Shown: positions 1-13,025, counted from the first letter of the stretch. The stretch: 64,000 nucleotides of DNA from Sialis fuliginosa (GCA_961205875.1 OY540816.1:10736701-10800700), one strand, 5' to 3'. A program made the numbers and translations. The notes: a model not told the origin generated them from the letters alone.

Positions 1-700
1 TCAAGTCGGAAAAAATTTTGCCGTCGGCGTGCTATTTTGCAATACGCTGCCTAAACCGTTCAATATTGAACAAAATAATGAATTAAAGAACTGGGTAGAA
101 TCAAAAGATCTACAATAAAGTCAGCGACACCATATGTCTAACTTTTATATTTAAGCCACAATGACTGCTTTTATGTTACAAAGAAAATTTAAAATATTTG
201 GGTTTTGTTTACGTGGACTTACGACCTGCAAAACATTAATCCTTATCGAAATAAATGATTTCATCGTCATAAGTACTTAATGTAGATATAATTTGCCCTT
301 TACAGCATCCACTTTGGTCGTATAGTTTAGAAAATATCGAAATATACATACGGGAACATATTATTTGCGCGATGGCGACCCGTGTCGTGGCGTGCGGCAA
401 GGAGGGGGCGTGTCAAGTACATGCAGGGCAGAGGGAATGATCACAGGCCAGTATTCTTTTGATTGTCAATTGTTTATTTTGTTTTCAATAAATAACTGGA
501 AAACTTAAATAGAACAAACATTATTTTTACTTTTTGTTCTGATTCGTTTTTATTAGGTAGGTAATTTAACTGTTTTTTGTTTTTTTTTTTTTATGACAAT
601 AATAAATAATCGTGTTTGTATTTAATTCAACTATATATTTTTTAAATCCTAAACAGTAATTCCGTAGTCCACGCGAGCGAAGCCGCGCGGGCCCAGCTAG
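1..700 (+). mobile_element. Non-autonomous Helitron, 5' end cut off by the window
   Basis: This stretch matches the second copy at 6298-7181 closely over bases 1-350 and again over about 460-700. The right end carries a GC-rich segment (ACGCGAGCGAAGCCGCG) followed by CTAG and a T. That agrees with the Helitron rule of a subterminal hairpin, a CTRR end and insertion between A and T. No Rep/helicase coding is visible, so it would depend on an autonomous partner. A GC-rich patch at about 365-450 differs from the equivalent part of the other copy. The 5' terminus lies outside the window. Confidence 0.75.
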
Positions 701-2219
701 TTGACAATAAAACAAATAAAAAATAACTTGAAGATTTTTTAAAATGAAATTACACATACAATATATTTAACTGAATATTACAAAAAAAAACTTTTTTTTT
801 TATATTTAGAAAAAATATAACGGTGTGCATTCGTACGAGTAAATTTGGCAGATACGAAGCCTATTTTGTGTGAGACTGCTTTTCTGAAATCCGTTTTTTT
901 TTTAGATAAATTATATTTAAAAATTATGTTAAATGTAGGTATATTTAAGTTATTCCATATGATTTAAACAAAATTCGAAATCACATGCTTCAGTTGGATA
1001 AAATATATTAGCATATTACATGCCTCTATTCATATACAAATAATTCGCAGTAATTAAAACACGTTTAAACACTCATGAAACTAATAACGTTAACAGATTT
1101 TGTTTGTTGCACTACTAGCATCTGATTTTTATGGAAATATTGTGAATTAATATCTATAGAAAGCAACACGAATTATAAAATCAGGTGTAGAAAAGTGTGT
1201 ACGGCGGGCGTTAATGGGTTAAGATTGAGACAAGAAAATATCTCGAAAACTAAGGATTTTCAAGGAAAATTATTGATACAAAAATTTTAGGGTAAGGAGG
1301 GGGAAACCCAAAAGAGGTAAAAAAATTTTACTTTATCAAAAAGTATGTAAAAACAAAACAGTTTTTTAGTGTTAAAAATTGAATACCTACTCCAAACAGA
1401 AAGAAAAAAATATTTTTCTTAATTTTGATTTAGATATTAAAAAATCCTCCACATACTTTTTTTCAAGAACAACCCCAATCTATTACCAACAAAATATTTT
1501 TCCCTTACATAAATCATAATTTTTTTTCTGATAGCTTGTGAAGATCGTAAATTAATTTACCATAGCAGTAGCGCACGTTTCTCAACCATTTTCGAGAAAA
1601 TCAAATGCGAAGATTTATTTTTTATATACGTAACTTATGTTATTATATATGTACCTACCATATATAATATACGTGTAGGTATACGTGTTAAAAATACAAG
1701 GTTACGAATTTTTATTTCGAAAAGTAAGCTCTTTACAGAAAAACTTTTCAGACAAAACTTGCTCAATTTGGAGAAAGTAATATCAGGATATTTTTCATTT
1801 TTTATTTATAAGTGTTTTTTACGTGCTTTTTTAACGGTTATTGTATTATTTTTTTAAAGAAAAATCGGTATTTTTGTTTTAAGAATTTCATTCTGCGTAA
1901 AAAATAAGAAACTTTAATCAGAAACATTTTTTAAAAAGATATTGATTTGTCCAAGTAGTCCCTTTATTCAAACTCAAATTGAATTAAAGAGTATTAATTC
2001 AGTAGCACCTCGCAATAACGCTGTAATTGAGACCGGACCCTCGCCGTTAAGTGAAAAACACTTTTGCGCACGGCGAGCGAAAAATTACTACTTTACACAA
2101 TGAAAAAGCCTACTTTTTTACACGGTTGTAGAAAAATAATTATTTCTAATACATTAAATTGTATAATACGATCAGAATGCGTAACGATATCTGATAACGT
2201 TATAATATAACGTTTCAGC
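701..2219. other. AT-rich stretch with no recognised gene
   Basis: I see only AT-rich sequence, poly-A/T runs and short AT palindromes (about 1630-1680). A short GC-richer segment at about 2030-2080 has no open frame of note. No coding, RNA gene or element boundary is supported. Confidence 0.5.
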
Positions 2220-2768
2220 CAGGGACTTGAACCGGAATTTATTTATGGTTCGGTATCGGTTCGGTTCGGGTTCAAATATCAATTTTGGTTTGGGTTCAGC
2301 ACGGCACAAACTATTTGGGTTTAAATGTTATTTTGTTCGAAAAAAAAATTAATAATTAAAAAAATTTCTGAAGAAGAAAAAACATTAATAAAATATTGCT
2401 ATAAAAAAGAGTAAATATAAAATTACATTTTAAGATTGAAATCTCTACTTTTCAGGTTTTTTGCAAATTGAAATGTATGTAGTTCAGTTATAGAATTTAA
2501 AAAAAAAGTAACAAAAATGTAAACTTTAGTAGTGGACTTGATAACTCACATCATACCAAGATTTCCAGTAAGTATATTTTATAATCTCTTAAAAATTATT
2601 GGAGAAAAATATTAAAAATAATTTATTCAACCTTTTAAAAATATATGGTTACCGGTTATCCATGAAAAAGTTAGGATTCGTTGACTTTGAAATATCGTGG
2701 TTTGGTTCAGGTTATTGAAAAATACGGGTTTTTCGGGTTTCGGGTTCGGGTTCAGTTTCAAGTCCCTG
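2220..2768. mobile_element. hAT-like MITE (CAGGGACTTGAAC termini)
   Basis: The element begins CAGGGACTTGAAC and ends GTTTCAAGTCCCTG, an imperfect terminal inverted repeat. The 8 bases outside each end (gtttcagc and gattcaag) match at 5 of 8 positions, which fits a decayed 8-bp hAT target duplication. Both subterminal regions are rich in GGTTCGG-type repeats, inverted between the two halves. There is no transposase frame, so it is non-autonomous. Confidence 0.65.
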
Positions 2769-3371
2769 GATTCAAGTACACTTTTTTATAACATAGTTGC
2801 TTAATAACGTTATATTAAATTCTTCAATTGCGGTTAGTTTCAATATTAGTCTCAGATTCGACCACGATAAATCAGTGATGATATTAACGACAGATGATAT
2901 TAAAAATCGGACGTTGTTGTATATAACGTTAAGTATTGATTTTTTCTATTTCCTGGATAGAAAATCACAAGTCTTAAACAAAGAAAAATGAGTCCAATAC
3001 TAATAATAAACATTTACATACATACCGACACACAACATGTACAATAATGTTCATCATATGTGTTTATTATAAAAGTTTTCAACTAAAAATAGGTTATCAG
3101 AAAAGTTTCTGAAGTTATTATTATAATATCTAGTATCTAAAATCTGAAACAATTTCATGTTATTCGGTTGGATAATGCGATATCTGACCTTTAAAAATAT
3201 TATCGTCGTGAAAATTTTTTCGGAAACCTATACCTATTTAAAAATAATATTATATATTCTAAAAGTTTTTCTTGGCAACGTTAATTTAACAGAAAATTTT
3301 GAAAAATATTGTGTTCAGAATCTGATTTCTAAAAAAATATTTACGTATGTATGAAGGTTATTATTTCTGTA
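2769..3371. other. AT-rich stretch with no recognised gene
   Basis: Two short open frames occur (2797-2991 and 3157-3354). Their translations have no recognisable domain and look like chance frames. Nothing else is supported. Confidence 0.5.
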
Positions 3372-4150
3372 CTAGCGGACCTGCCCGCGGCTTCGCTCGC
3401 GTTGTATAGTTTTTTATATTAGCAGCACGAATAATATTATTTTAAGACAGGGGATGAAATTTTATTGAAAATTTATTGCGTCTTATTTATTATATGTATA
3501 TACATAATCGAGATAGGGGGTTGATTTCCTCACTCCCCCCATCGAATTTATCATTATAACTAAAGCAGCTATATGCAGATAAACATATCAAAAACACACC
3601 CTCGTCCCTCTCATACGCTATAAGGGGTTGAATGTCGAAATTTGTATATTAATTGAATATAATTTAGTCCAAATTTACCTTTATATCATAAACAGTTATG
3701 GAGATAAATTGTTTTTTTAATTTAGCACGAATCACCTCCTTTCCTTGGGGTTGAATTTCCGAAAATGTTATTTTTTTGTAGAGTATGTGTGCCAAGTTTC
3801 ATTCGAGTGAATACAAACAATTGTTTTTCTCATACAAACTTTTCCAACCCTGTGCAACCCGTTAGGGGTTGAATTTTGGAAAATTCCGAAATATTTATTT
3901 CACTATACGTATTGCAAAGTATTTATTTTAAGTTTCAAATAAATCCGATCAAAAAAAATGTTTTTCCCATACAAACTTTTACACCCTCTTGAATTTCAAA
4001 AAATACTTTCTTAGTGGGTACCTACTTGCATCATAAAATGAAGACTCCCTTGAAATTTCACTTTTCTAGGTCCAGCGGTTTCGGCTCGGCGATGGTGAAT
4101 CAGTCAGTCAGTCAGGACATGTTATAATATTATGTATATTTGTATATAGA
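3372..4150 (-). mobile_element. Non-autonomous Helitron-like element
   Basis: Read on the minus strand, it starts TCTATATAC after an A. It carries a GACTGACTGACTGA run near the 5' end and finishes with GCGAGCGAAGCCGCGGGC, then CTAG and a T. The TC start, GC-rich subterminal segment, CTAG end and A/T insertion context all fit Helitrons. Inside are several diverged segments built around an AGGGGTTGAATTT motif and 'catacaaacttt'. It differs from the other Helitrons here except at the 3' end, so it is a different subfamily. No coding is seen. Confidence 0.65.
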
Positions 4151-5770
4151 TTAATGCTTAACTTATTTTCAGTAATTTTTAAATAGGATCAAATTAAGTT
4201 AGTCACACTTCAGTCAAAAGTATCAATAAAAATATTAATAAAATTAATATTAATTTACATCAGTTATATCAATTGAAAAATTAAGTAAATAAATCAAGCA
4301 AACGACAAATAAACATTATTAAAGTGAACAATGATTTAGAATAAACAGACAGCACAGATTGAATAGGGTCGGACAAGTATGTTAATAAAAAGAAAGACGA
4401 AGTAATAAAATCAGTTTATTTTACATCCATTGAGAACAATAAATAGTCAGAAGTCTAATATGTCAATTTAACTTTTATTGGACGATTCTTAATATAAATC
4501 TAATACGAACAAAAAATACTAAATGTAATTAATCAATATTAGAAATCGGTTTCAAAGTAATTAATATGGATCGATTCAGAAGTCAAATCGACTAAAGTGA
4601 AGTAATTAAATTAGTAAATAAATTAACAAAATATTCATTCATTAAGAAGTTTGGTAATAAAAATAGAATGTCCATAAACTTAATTTTGATAAAATGGAGT
4701 TTTTTCTTTTGTATACAATTTAAATTTAAATTTTATTTGTACTGCTTCGCTTCAGCGTTCTGTTATATATTTATTTCTTTTTTCTTAAGTATATTTTGTT
4801 GCAGCCAGGACTGTTAGTCCAGGCTGGCTAGGCTAAAAAGTACCTAAAATAGGAATTTTTGCGTACAGTTTTAATACTTACAGAATATGTTACAAAAGAA
4901 GTGTAGAATAATACCCTAATTTTGCTCCGATTTTGGTCGTCCGCGACAGGAGTTATCCATGGTTCAATTGCAAAATTCTTCAGATTTTCTGATTTTTGCT
5001 AAATAGCGGTCTAAATAAGTATTATACAAAAAAAAGTTTTAAATAAAAGTTAATCGCTATAAAATTCCCTACAACCTCCATTTTGAAAAAAATTAAAAAA
5101 TTCATTTATTTATCCGCTATGCCGATTAAAATGGCTAAAAACACACTTTTTTTAAATTTGTTTTATCGTTGTTTTCTAATTTAACTAAATATAACCTATT
5201 AATTTATTATTTATAATTCAGCAACATTTTTACTCCGGATTACATGATTGATAAACACTAAAGTTATGTCTATTCCTTTTAGATTACTCTATATACCTGT
5301 ATAAAATACAACCTTCTACGTAGTAGTTTAAAATTTTATAGTGTGAATATTTGAAAGGGTTCACTGTGAAAAACTTTTTTTAGTTTTTATGTGGAGGGAA
5401 TTGGAGACATGCTCTATTGAGAACATATGTTTCTAAACGCTGTATACTTTTCAAAGTGAAGTAAATCGTATGTAGTTGGACTTTGTATCAGTATAAATTC
5501 AAGAAACTTTCTTTGACACTATTCATTTATTTATCTTTTGGAAAATAGTTTATCCTTAACTTTTAGATACATTTCTAATGATATATCAATTCGATCGTTC
5601 ATTTAATTATCGGTTACTTTTGAATTCTATTTACTATTTACAAACAACTTTTTTTTAAATAATTTGTCTAATTCATGAACGGTATTATATAGAATTTGCT
5701 CGAGAGCAAAGCTAATTTGTTTGGAAGCTCGCTATTTACGAGGTGTCAAATTTATTTATTTATTTATTTA
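4151..5770. other. AT-rich stretch with no recognised gene
   Basis: No frame with a recognisable product is present. The sequence is simple AT-rich DNA ending in a short ATTT tandem run at about 5748-5772. I cannot assign any element boundary. Confidence 0.45.
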
Positions 5771-6042
5771 TTTTGTTTTGCTTCGAGGTTTTAGGTCAAT
5801 AAAATCGTTATATGTATTATAACATTATTGTTTCAAACAACAAAATGAACTCCATGAGAAATGTTGAAAATTTAGTCCTATTGTTGTATAAAAATATGTA
5901 AAAGTATTATTGTTGTCTAAAGGTAGATTGTTTTTATTATATACTGAAGAAATCTGAAATATGACGAAACGTTTATATTAATAAATAATATTATAACACA
6001 TATAACGATTTTATTGACCTAAAACCTCGAAGCAAAACAAAA
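5771..6042. mobile_element. Short inverted-repeat element (MITE candidate)
   Basis: Bases 5771-5823 and 5990-6042 form an inverted repeat of about 50 bp with few mismatches. It is centred on TTTTGCTTCGAGGTTTTAGG and continues into an AACGATTTTATTGACC segment. The roughly 165-bp middle is AT-rich and non-coding. An ATTT run on the left and an A run on the right hide the exact ends and any target duplication. Confidence 0.6.
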
Positions 6043-6137
6043 TAAAAAAAAAAATGGTAATTTTCTTAAATTCTACATTTATTTATTTATTTGCTCGGGA
6101 TTCTAGAACAGTGGTAATAAATATATAATAATGTTAT

Positions 6138-6262
6138 AGTCGCTGATATCTATTTAACGCGCATGCGTCTAGGTCATCAAATATACGATTTCATTCGCTA
6201 CATCATGAGTGTGTTGTCATTTATATTGCCTAGCAGATAGCGTTATCCAGAAGCTAATTATA
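6138..6262 (+). repeat. Dispersed repeat, partner of 51100-51214
   Basis: This segment matches the reverse complement of 51100-51214. The best core is CGATTTCATTCGCTACAT, then GAGTGTGTTGTCATTTAT, then CCTAGCA-ATAG-GTTA. The starts (AGTCGCTGAT) also agree. I see no inverted termini or target duplication, so the class is unknown. Confidence 0.6.
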
Positions 6263-6297
6263 GCTTTTGCACTCTTTCTTTCGGCGCGGACGGTGTA

Positions 6298-7181
6298 TCC
6301 TTAATATATATAAAGCTCAACGTCTCTCTGTCTGTCTGTCTGTCCGTCTGTCCGTTAGTTACCTTATCACTCGAGAACCACTTATCCGATTTACGAGTTT
6401 TTTTTTTTAATTCATAGGTACGTTCTCTGGCCAGGTTATAGGCTATATTTTTTTACGTTAGGTAACATAACAACAAAGCAGTGACGATAATAGTAAATCA
6501 AGTCGGAAAAAATTTTGCCGTCGGCGCGCTGTTTTGTAATACGCTGCCTAAACCGTTCAATATAGAACAAAATAATGTATTAAAGAATTGTGTAGAATCA
6601 AAAGTTCTACAATTAAGTCAGCGACACGATATGTCTAACTTTTATATTTAAGCCACAATGACTGCTTTTATGTTACAAAGAAAACATAAAATATTTGGGT
6701 TTTGTTTACATGGACTTATGACCTGCAAAACATTAATCCTTATCGAAATAAATGATTTCATCGTCATAAGTACTTAATGTAGATATAGTTTGCCATTTAC
6801 AGCATCCAATTTGGTCGTATAGTTTAGAAAATATCTTAAAATATATTTATAAAGATAATATCTTAAATGTATGGTGTCGTGCCGCATCGAAGCGAGTACA
6901 TCAGACTGGATTCGCGTACGCTCGGTAGATATTCGGAGTCCCTCGGCTGATCGTTTGTGTTTATTTTGTTTTCAATAATTAACATTTAAATTTAAACAGA
7001 ACACAAATTATTTGTACTTTTTTCTTCTGATTCGTTTTTGTTAGGTAATTTATGTATTGATAAATTATTATTACAATAATAACTAATCGTGTTTGTACTT
7101 AATTAATTAAACTATATTTTTCAAAAATCCTAAACAATAATTCCGTAGTCTACGCGAGCGAAGCCGCGTGGGCCCAGCTAG
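6298..7181 (+). mobile_element. Non-autonomous Helitron, full-length copy
   Basis: It begins TCCTTAATATATATAAAGCTC after an A at 6297. Next comes a TCTG/TCCG run (6321-6355), an 'ACCACTTATCCGATTT' block and 'GGTTATAGGCTATATT', all typical of insect Helitron 5' regions. It ends ACGCGAGCGAAGCCGCG...CTAG, followed by T at 7182. The right two-thirds match the truncated copy at 1-700. No Rep/helicase frame is visible. A GC-rich patch at about 6865-6955 is the least conserved part between the copies. Confidence 0.8.
6321..6355 (+). repeat. TCTG/TCCG tandem run
   Basis: A short tetranucleotide microsatellite lies inside the 5' end of the Helitron. It is probably part of the element. Confidence 0.8.
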
Positions 7182-7354
7182 TAAATAATATAATTAAGTT
7201 TTAAAACACAAAAATAGTGTCTAATATAATAATTATAATTTCTACTGTGCCCTATTATAGCCCGATTTAATTTTTAAAGATATAAACTTTTATGAAAAAA
7301 CTTATTTTGCGTTGTTTAAAGAAAAATAAAAATCAAAAATTGCATAGTAAAGCA

Positions 7355-7651
7355 GGCACCGGTATTATAAACGAGCTACCAAAATTTTCTAGCTAGCAAA
7401 CACTTTTAAATGACAGTTCTCCTTTAGTTTCATGAAGTGTTTGATAATTTACGCGCACGCGTGGTATGTAAACACCAATGGTATTAAAACAACGGCGATA
7501 TTACGAAAATTATTTTGTACGTGTTCCAATAAGTTGAAGTATCACTGCTCTAAATTTCATAGCTAATCCATAGATATTATCACAGAATTAATACTCAATT
7601 TGAAAGTTCTTTCTAGTTAGCAAATTTGCCAGCTCCTTTATAATACCGGGC
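7355..7651. mobile_element. MITE candidate with CCGGTATTATAAA termini
   Basis: The left end (GCACCGGTATTATAAACGAGC) and right end (GCTCCTTTATAATACCGGGC) form an imperfect inverted repeat of about 30 bp that continues into AGCTACCAAA/TTTGCCAGCT. The interior is non-coding. I cannot read a clear target duplication, so the superfamily is undecided. Confidence 0.55.
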
Positions 7652-8541
7652 ATTAATCTTACGAGTATAGTAAAGCTCATCGTAAACGACTTCTATATAT
7701 ATTTTTTAATTTAAGATTTTTACAGGTCTTCATTAATTTCATTCAGCAATTACTGTAAAAACAACAAAGTTTGTAACAATAAAGATAATATACACTAAAA
7801 GTTTAATTCATGCTTCTTTCACGATACCGTAAATTAATATGTTTTCAGTTCTTTGAAAAATATTTATACTTTTTTCTTCACATTTTGATAACTACTTCGA
7901 GCTGAATTATTGCCGGTCGATGGGAACGGTCTGTTACTAAATTAATTTGTAAACTTCTTCATTAGTTTATTGATAGTCGCCATTGCTGTGACGTTATTGC
8001 TTGCAAACACGAAATTCGCCAACCCCTTATCGACAGTGGTGGAGGTAATTTTTTTCTATTGTAATGAAAATTTATGTATCTATTAATAGAATATTATTAT
8101 GTTGGAAATAATACAAATTTTAATTTTCTGTCGTATTTGAAGTTTTGCTTTAGTAAAATTAGTTTTATGTCTAGTTTGTCGTTTTATTTTATTTTTGAAC
8201 TAATGTCTTTTTTTACTAGTGGACATTTGTAAGAAGATAAATTCGGTCATCTATCTTCAGTTGAATTGAGAATTTTTTTATTTGTTGTTGGATATTTTGT
8301 AATGTCAGGACCGGGTTAGATAAATAAAGGAGACCAGAATATAGATTTTACTTTTTTATCAGTATTGTGAATTTATATTTATAGTTTACCATCTACCCTT
8401 AATAGATTCAACCGAAACTATGGCACCCTAAAAATATATAGCTTTTATGTGAAAACCGGGGATACTTTAACTAAAATAGAATAACAAATGTTCTATCAAA
8501 TATTTAGTAAAGTGTAAACCAAATATGTTCCTTATTACTTT
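7652..8541. other. AT-rich stretch with no recognised gene
   Basis: No open frame or repeat boundary can be supported here. Confidence 0.45.
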
Positions 8542-8714
8542 AGGATCGTTCCTGACTATCGTGCCGGGCCCGGTCCAGTCTCGCAATCAAATATAAATAA
8601 ACAATAAACAATGAAAACATTCACACTATAGGTATCGTTCCGGTCTCGGTCTAATCACGCTCCGATACAGTATTATCGGACTGAGACCGGCACGATAGTG
8701 TGGATCGACCCTTA
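8542..8714. repeat. Short TIR element (GATAGT..GGATCGACCC termini)
   Basis: The left end (GATCGTTCCTGACTATCGTG) and right end (CACGATAGTGTGGATCGACC) form an inverted repeat of about 40 bp. The interior contains AATAAACAATAAACAATGA and a TCACGCTCCGATACAGTATT segment, both shared with 12061-12293. It is a small GC-richer non-coding element in AT-rich surroundings. Confidence 0.55.
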
Positions 8715-8789
8715 AGCTGGCACTTAACATGTTGATGCGTATTGGTGATGTGGATGTGGCAAATATTTGTTACGTTTTTGTATATCTCA

Positions 8790-8900
8790 AACTCATGGGT
8801 CAAAACTGGTCAGTAAAATCAGTAAAAGTCAGTTTTTTATAACCCGGTCAGTTAAAGTCAGTTTTTTTGGAAAAATGGTCAGTTTTTTGGGTTTAGCACT
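8790..8900 (+). repeat. Cluster of GGTCAGT/GTCAGTTTTTT motifs
   Basis: The motif GTCAGT recurs seven times at irregular spacing, often followed by a T run. It is a local low-complexity repeat without coding capacity. Confidence 0.5.
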
Positions 8901-9054
8901 CAAAGTTTTCACATTTGAGGTCTATTTATCGTGAAAAAACTCACTATTTGACTTCTAAACGACACAATTACCGTGGAAAATATATTCAAATTATAAATAA
9001 TGTTCTATTTTGTTTAATTATTTGTATTGTTTATTACCAACTTTTAGAAGATGA

Positions 9055-10685
9055 TTTATATCGATAGTTTAGAAAATAGAGGGGAGGGGGACGCTCTAAA
9101 AACGACTTTGAATCCAATAGTATATCGTGACTGAAGGATTAAAATCAAATGGTTATATATAACTTTTTTTGTTGAATTTTAGAAGATTTGGAATATTTTT
9201 ATAAACAAAATGAAATTATTAAATAATTTTAATGATAATCAATTCATATATTACCGTATAACATTATTTATCAAAGTTGTTGTTGAATTAATTTGTTTTA
9301 TATTAACAATATGAGTGGTCTTCTATCTATAGGTAGAATCAGTAAACTTATGCACAAAAATGTACTTTTAGTTTTAAATTATCGATTGCCACGTGATCAC
9401 AAATCAATCAAAGTCCCCTATAGTGGATGCTGTCAAAACAAAAATTATTGTTAAAAATTCCGTACCTACTTTATTATCGCCAAGAGCAAATTTCCAGATA
9501 ATTGCGAAAAACCGGTGATGGCCCATATCCTGAGGGTAGGTTTTTTAATATTGGGGTTTAATTTCATCCCAAAGCAATGTAAACTTTTTATATTTTGTTC
9601 AGTACAGCTTCAACAAGTACTTTTATAAAAATTGTTAATTTTTTTACCGGAAATTATGTTCTTTACTTAACTGCATCAGTAACCCTAACAATTTATAAAA
9701 TAATAGCACAGAATATCCACAGACTTTTAGAATTTAAAAAATTAATAGGTCAGGAAAAATAAAAGTCAAAATACTAATCATCGTCAGAAAAAATGGAAAA
9801 TTTAATTTTTTATACAAACATAACATAAGCGAATTAACCATACGCCGAGTTTTTAGTTGTTTGTCTTTTATAAGATTTTTTTAAATAAGACTGCTACTTC
9901 ACGGGGATGGAAAAAAGTCAGCACAAACTATTTTATTGGAAAATGATAGAATTTTTTACCAGATATTTGTAGCCACCTGGTATCATATTACTTAACTTTA
10001 TATAATACTAATAAATACTTTAAAAACTTTAAACTACAAGAAACTAACTTTATACTTCTATTGAATTTTAGATTAAAATATTACTTTACTAAAACGAAAA
10101 ACATTGTTGATTCAGATAAATATATCAATAGTTTAGAAATTAGAGGGGGGAGACGCTCTGACAACGTCATTGCAAATATATCGTGACTGAAGGATTAAAA
10201 TCAAAAGCGCATATAACATTTTTTGTTGCATTTTAGGAGACCTATCATAAAAAAATGTGATTAAGAGGTTCAACATTTTTTTGATAGTGTTCGTTATAAT
10301 TTTCAGTGAAAGTACTAATTAAAAGCTACATTCTGATTTTTTTCAAATTTTTTGAATCGATAGTTTAGAAAATAACGACTTTGAATGTAAATATATCGTG
10401 ACTGAAGGGTTAAAATCCAAAAAATCAAAAGTTCCTTCTGTTGCATTTTTGGAGACCTATCTAAAAACACCTCACTCAATGGGATAAGTGAACAAAAATT
10501 TTAAATATAATTTTCAGTCTATGCGAAGAGGGTCCAAAAAACTTATTTTTTCAAAAATCTCATCATTTCTGTTTTTGGGTCATCAATATACGTTCGTATA
10601 CCAAATTTCATCTTAATTCAATTTTTATAGACAGACGGACAGAGCGATACTATAAGGCTTCCTAGTTTTCTACGGAACCCTAAAA
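9055..10685 (-). repeat. Dispersed repeat with three internal direct repeats and a CGGAACCCT end
   Basis: A segment of about 100 bp recurs at about 9060, 10125 and 10348, in direct orientation. It is recognised by ATAGTTTAGAAA, GACGCTCT and TATATCGTGACTGAAGG. The right end reads GACAGACGGACAGAGCGATA, then CTACGGAACCCTAAAAA. Read on the minus strand, that is the TTTTTAGGGTTCCG start seen again at 22978 and 43718. A related inverted copy lies inside 38236-38915. No coding frame is present. Confidence 0.6.
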
Positions 10686-11654
10686 ATGCATGAATGCAAA
10701 TTGAAGGGAATATTACCTGAAATTTTTTGAAAAAAAAAGTTTCAAATAAAAGTTGTTTGGTTTTGAGGAAAAAAAACGGCGTTATTAGTTATTTTGAGTA
10801 GCTGAATTCAATCGATTCGCGTGTTGAATCGCGCGTTTTTGATAGCATGTCTGCTTGGATCCTTATTTATTGATTTTCACAATAAAAGAAATACATAGGT
10901 AATTTTATGATAACATTAAACTATTTTATATCAGTATGAAACTCAATATTAATATTACAAATCAATTTCGATACTGATATTTTATGAACTGTTTATTGTC
11001 GTAATTTATTTTATGAACTGCCACTGCACGTAGTCTATAAATAGACACATAGTAGTGATTGTACAAAATCAATACATAATCTAATAGTTATAATGTCTAC
11101 AATGTTAATTAAGGTAGTGCTAACTGCATCCGTGGATATCGATTTATGTATTTTAGATACCTATTGTGTTTTAATGAATTAATGTGGAGCTATATCAGGC
11201 CTGTAAGTGTATGATTGAACTAATTTAAAGTATTTTTCTATAAAAATGAAGTAAATTTATTATTATATTATATTATTGAGATCAAAAGACTATTATCAGT
11301 ATTCACCGCATTTATGTATTTTGTCAAAAGTAATTCAAAATTATTTAATTATAGTACAATTGAAGTCGTATGTTTTTCTGCTAGACGAACTATTGTTGTA
11401 TTTCTTAAGGGGGCAAACCCAGTTGGGATTTTTTTTGGCCACGCATTAAAATAATTAATAACAAATGTTTTTCCTCATGAAAGATATATATTTACAAAAA
11501 ATATAATAATTTTTTATGGCAAAATATTATAAAATAAGTGAGATACAGTAAATTTGGGAGGGGTCCAAAAAAAGTGTTTTGCCGTGATCACTGCTGCTCG
11601 TCACTAGATCATCTGAAATAAAAAAACAAACAAAAGGGATCATTAGCTAATAAC
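10686..11654. other. AT-rich stretch with no recognised gene
   Basis: I see nothing supportable here apart from AT-rich unique-looking sequence. Confidence 0.45.
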
Positions 11655-11815
11655 ATAATGCTCCGGATGGACAAAGGGATTTGAAAAATTTTGAATTTTC
11701 ACAAAATGTTGAAAGTCAAAGTACTTTATTCGACTAAAATTTCACTCGTATTTTCGACTATATAAAAAAAAATAATCGTAAAAAAAATCCTTCGTCCATC
11801 CGGAGGACAATTATG
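11655..11815. mobile_element. Small MITE candidate (CTCCGGATGGACAAAGG termini)
   Basis: CATAATGCTCCGGATGGAC at the left and GTCCATCCGGAGGACAATTATG at the right form an inverted repeat of about 25 bp with a small indel. The interior of about 110 bp is AT-rich and non-coding. Confidence 0.5.
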
Positions 11816-12060
11816 TATAGAATAAGTGATAAAAATTTCAAACAGATCGGCAAAGCCGTTCTCAAGTTCACCGATTTCGAAAACATGGTTTCGAGAAAAA
11901 TGCGTTTAAAGATTTGAGTACGATTTGCATGCAGATTAAAAATTTATTTTGGAACTTACACTGAATCGTCTATTCCAGGACATTTGTCTAAAATTTTTTG
12001 AAATATTCTACTTTGAGAAAATGTAATAAAAAAAAATGGATTTTTTCAAAAAAAATTCAG

Positions 12061-12293
12061 TGTATTGTGCCGATCTCGGTCCAATCACGCTCCGATACAG
12101 TATTACTATACTGAATATTTGACTGGAGCAAGACCGGGACGATAGTCTGGATCTACCCTATTCGGAGTGTGATTTGACCGGGACATGAGTGATATCTATA
12201 GTGTGAATGTTTTCATTGTTTATTGTTTATTTATATGTATTTGATTGGAGCGAGACCGGACCGAGAAAGGCTCGATAGTCTGGATTGACCCTA
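12061..12293. repeat. Two overlapping copies of the element at 8542-8714
   Basis: Bases 12061-12160 repeat the TCACGCTCCGATACAGTATT segment and end in GATAGTCTGGATCTACCCTA. Bases 12160-12293 repeat the AATAAACAATAAACAATGA part in the opposite orientation and end in GATAGTCTGGATTGACCCTA. The arrangement suggests nested or tandem insertion of one short TIR family. Confidence 0.5.
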
Positions 12294-13023
12294 ACTTTGC
12301 TAGAATTAAAATAAATCAATATAATCGAATAAATTGAAAAACTATACGATACGGGACATTAGTGCGCGTGGTTCGGCTCGCATTTGTCTATTTTTTTTAG
12401 AAGAAGATCCTGGATTAAAAATAAAGTTTAATGAATATTTATGTAATTTATGTTCTTGTAATTCAAAATTTAAATATCTTTTTAAAAATACATTTGATAA
12501 TCGGGAGATTGTAAAAAAAAATCACTCAAAATCTTTACTATCTCTTTATTATATTAGTTTAGTTTTATGAAATATTTTTGAAATGTTACATAGAAAATAT
12601 GAATCATTTCAATTACGTTTATATAATTATATAACAGACAACAACTTGTAAATTGAAAAAATAACGTTCGTGTGAAACGAGTCGAAATGTAAATATTTTT
12701 CAAACTGATGTGAACGTAGAAACAACGTTGAACCTGTTATTCTTTTTATTCGTGGATGAGTGGATTGCTTTTCTTGCCGTTGTAATCTATAGGAGCATTG
12801 TTGTTACTGTTTGTTAGTTTTGTGCTCGAAATAATCATTAGACAGAATGTACACTGCACATATTCGTTATGCTCTTTGTAATTGGAAAATGTTACAATCA
12901 TGGAAATGACAAAGACAACTTTTTAAAATGCATGTTAAAATAATTAGATGCGAATTTAAATACAAAGAAGACAAAGAATATACCTGACGTTATTTCGTAT
13001 AGATAGAAGTTTATATATCTATA
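12294..13023. other. AT-rich stretch with no recognised gene
   Basis: An open frame at 12334-12570 has no recognisable domain and I treat it as chance. Nothing else is supported. Confidence 0.45.
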
Positions 13024-13025
13024 TA

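Noticed and set aside
12334..12570. 78-codon frame with Cys residues
   Set aside because: It shows no known Cys pattern, and AT-rich DNA of this size yields such frames by chance.
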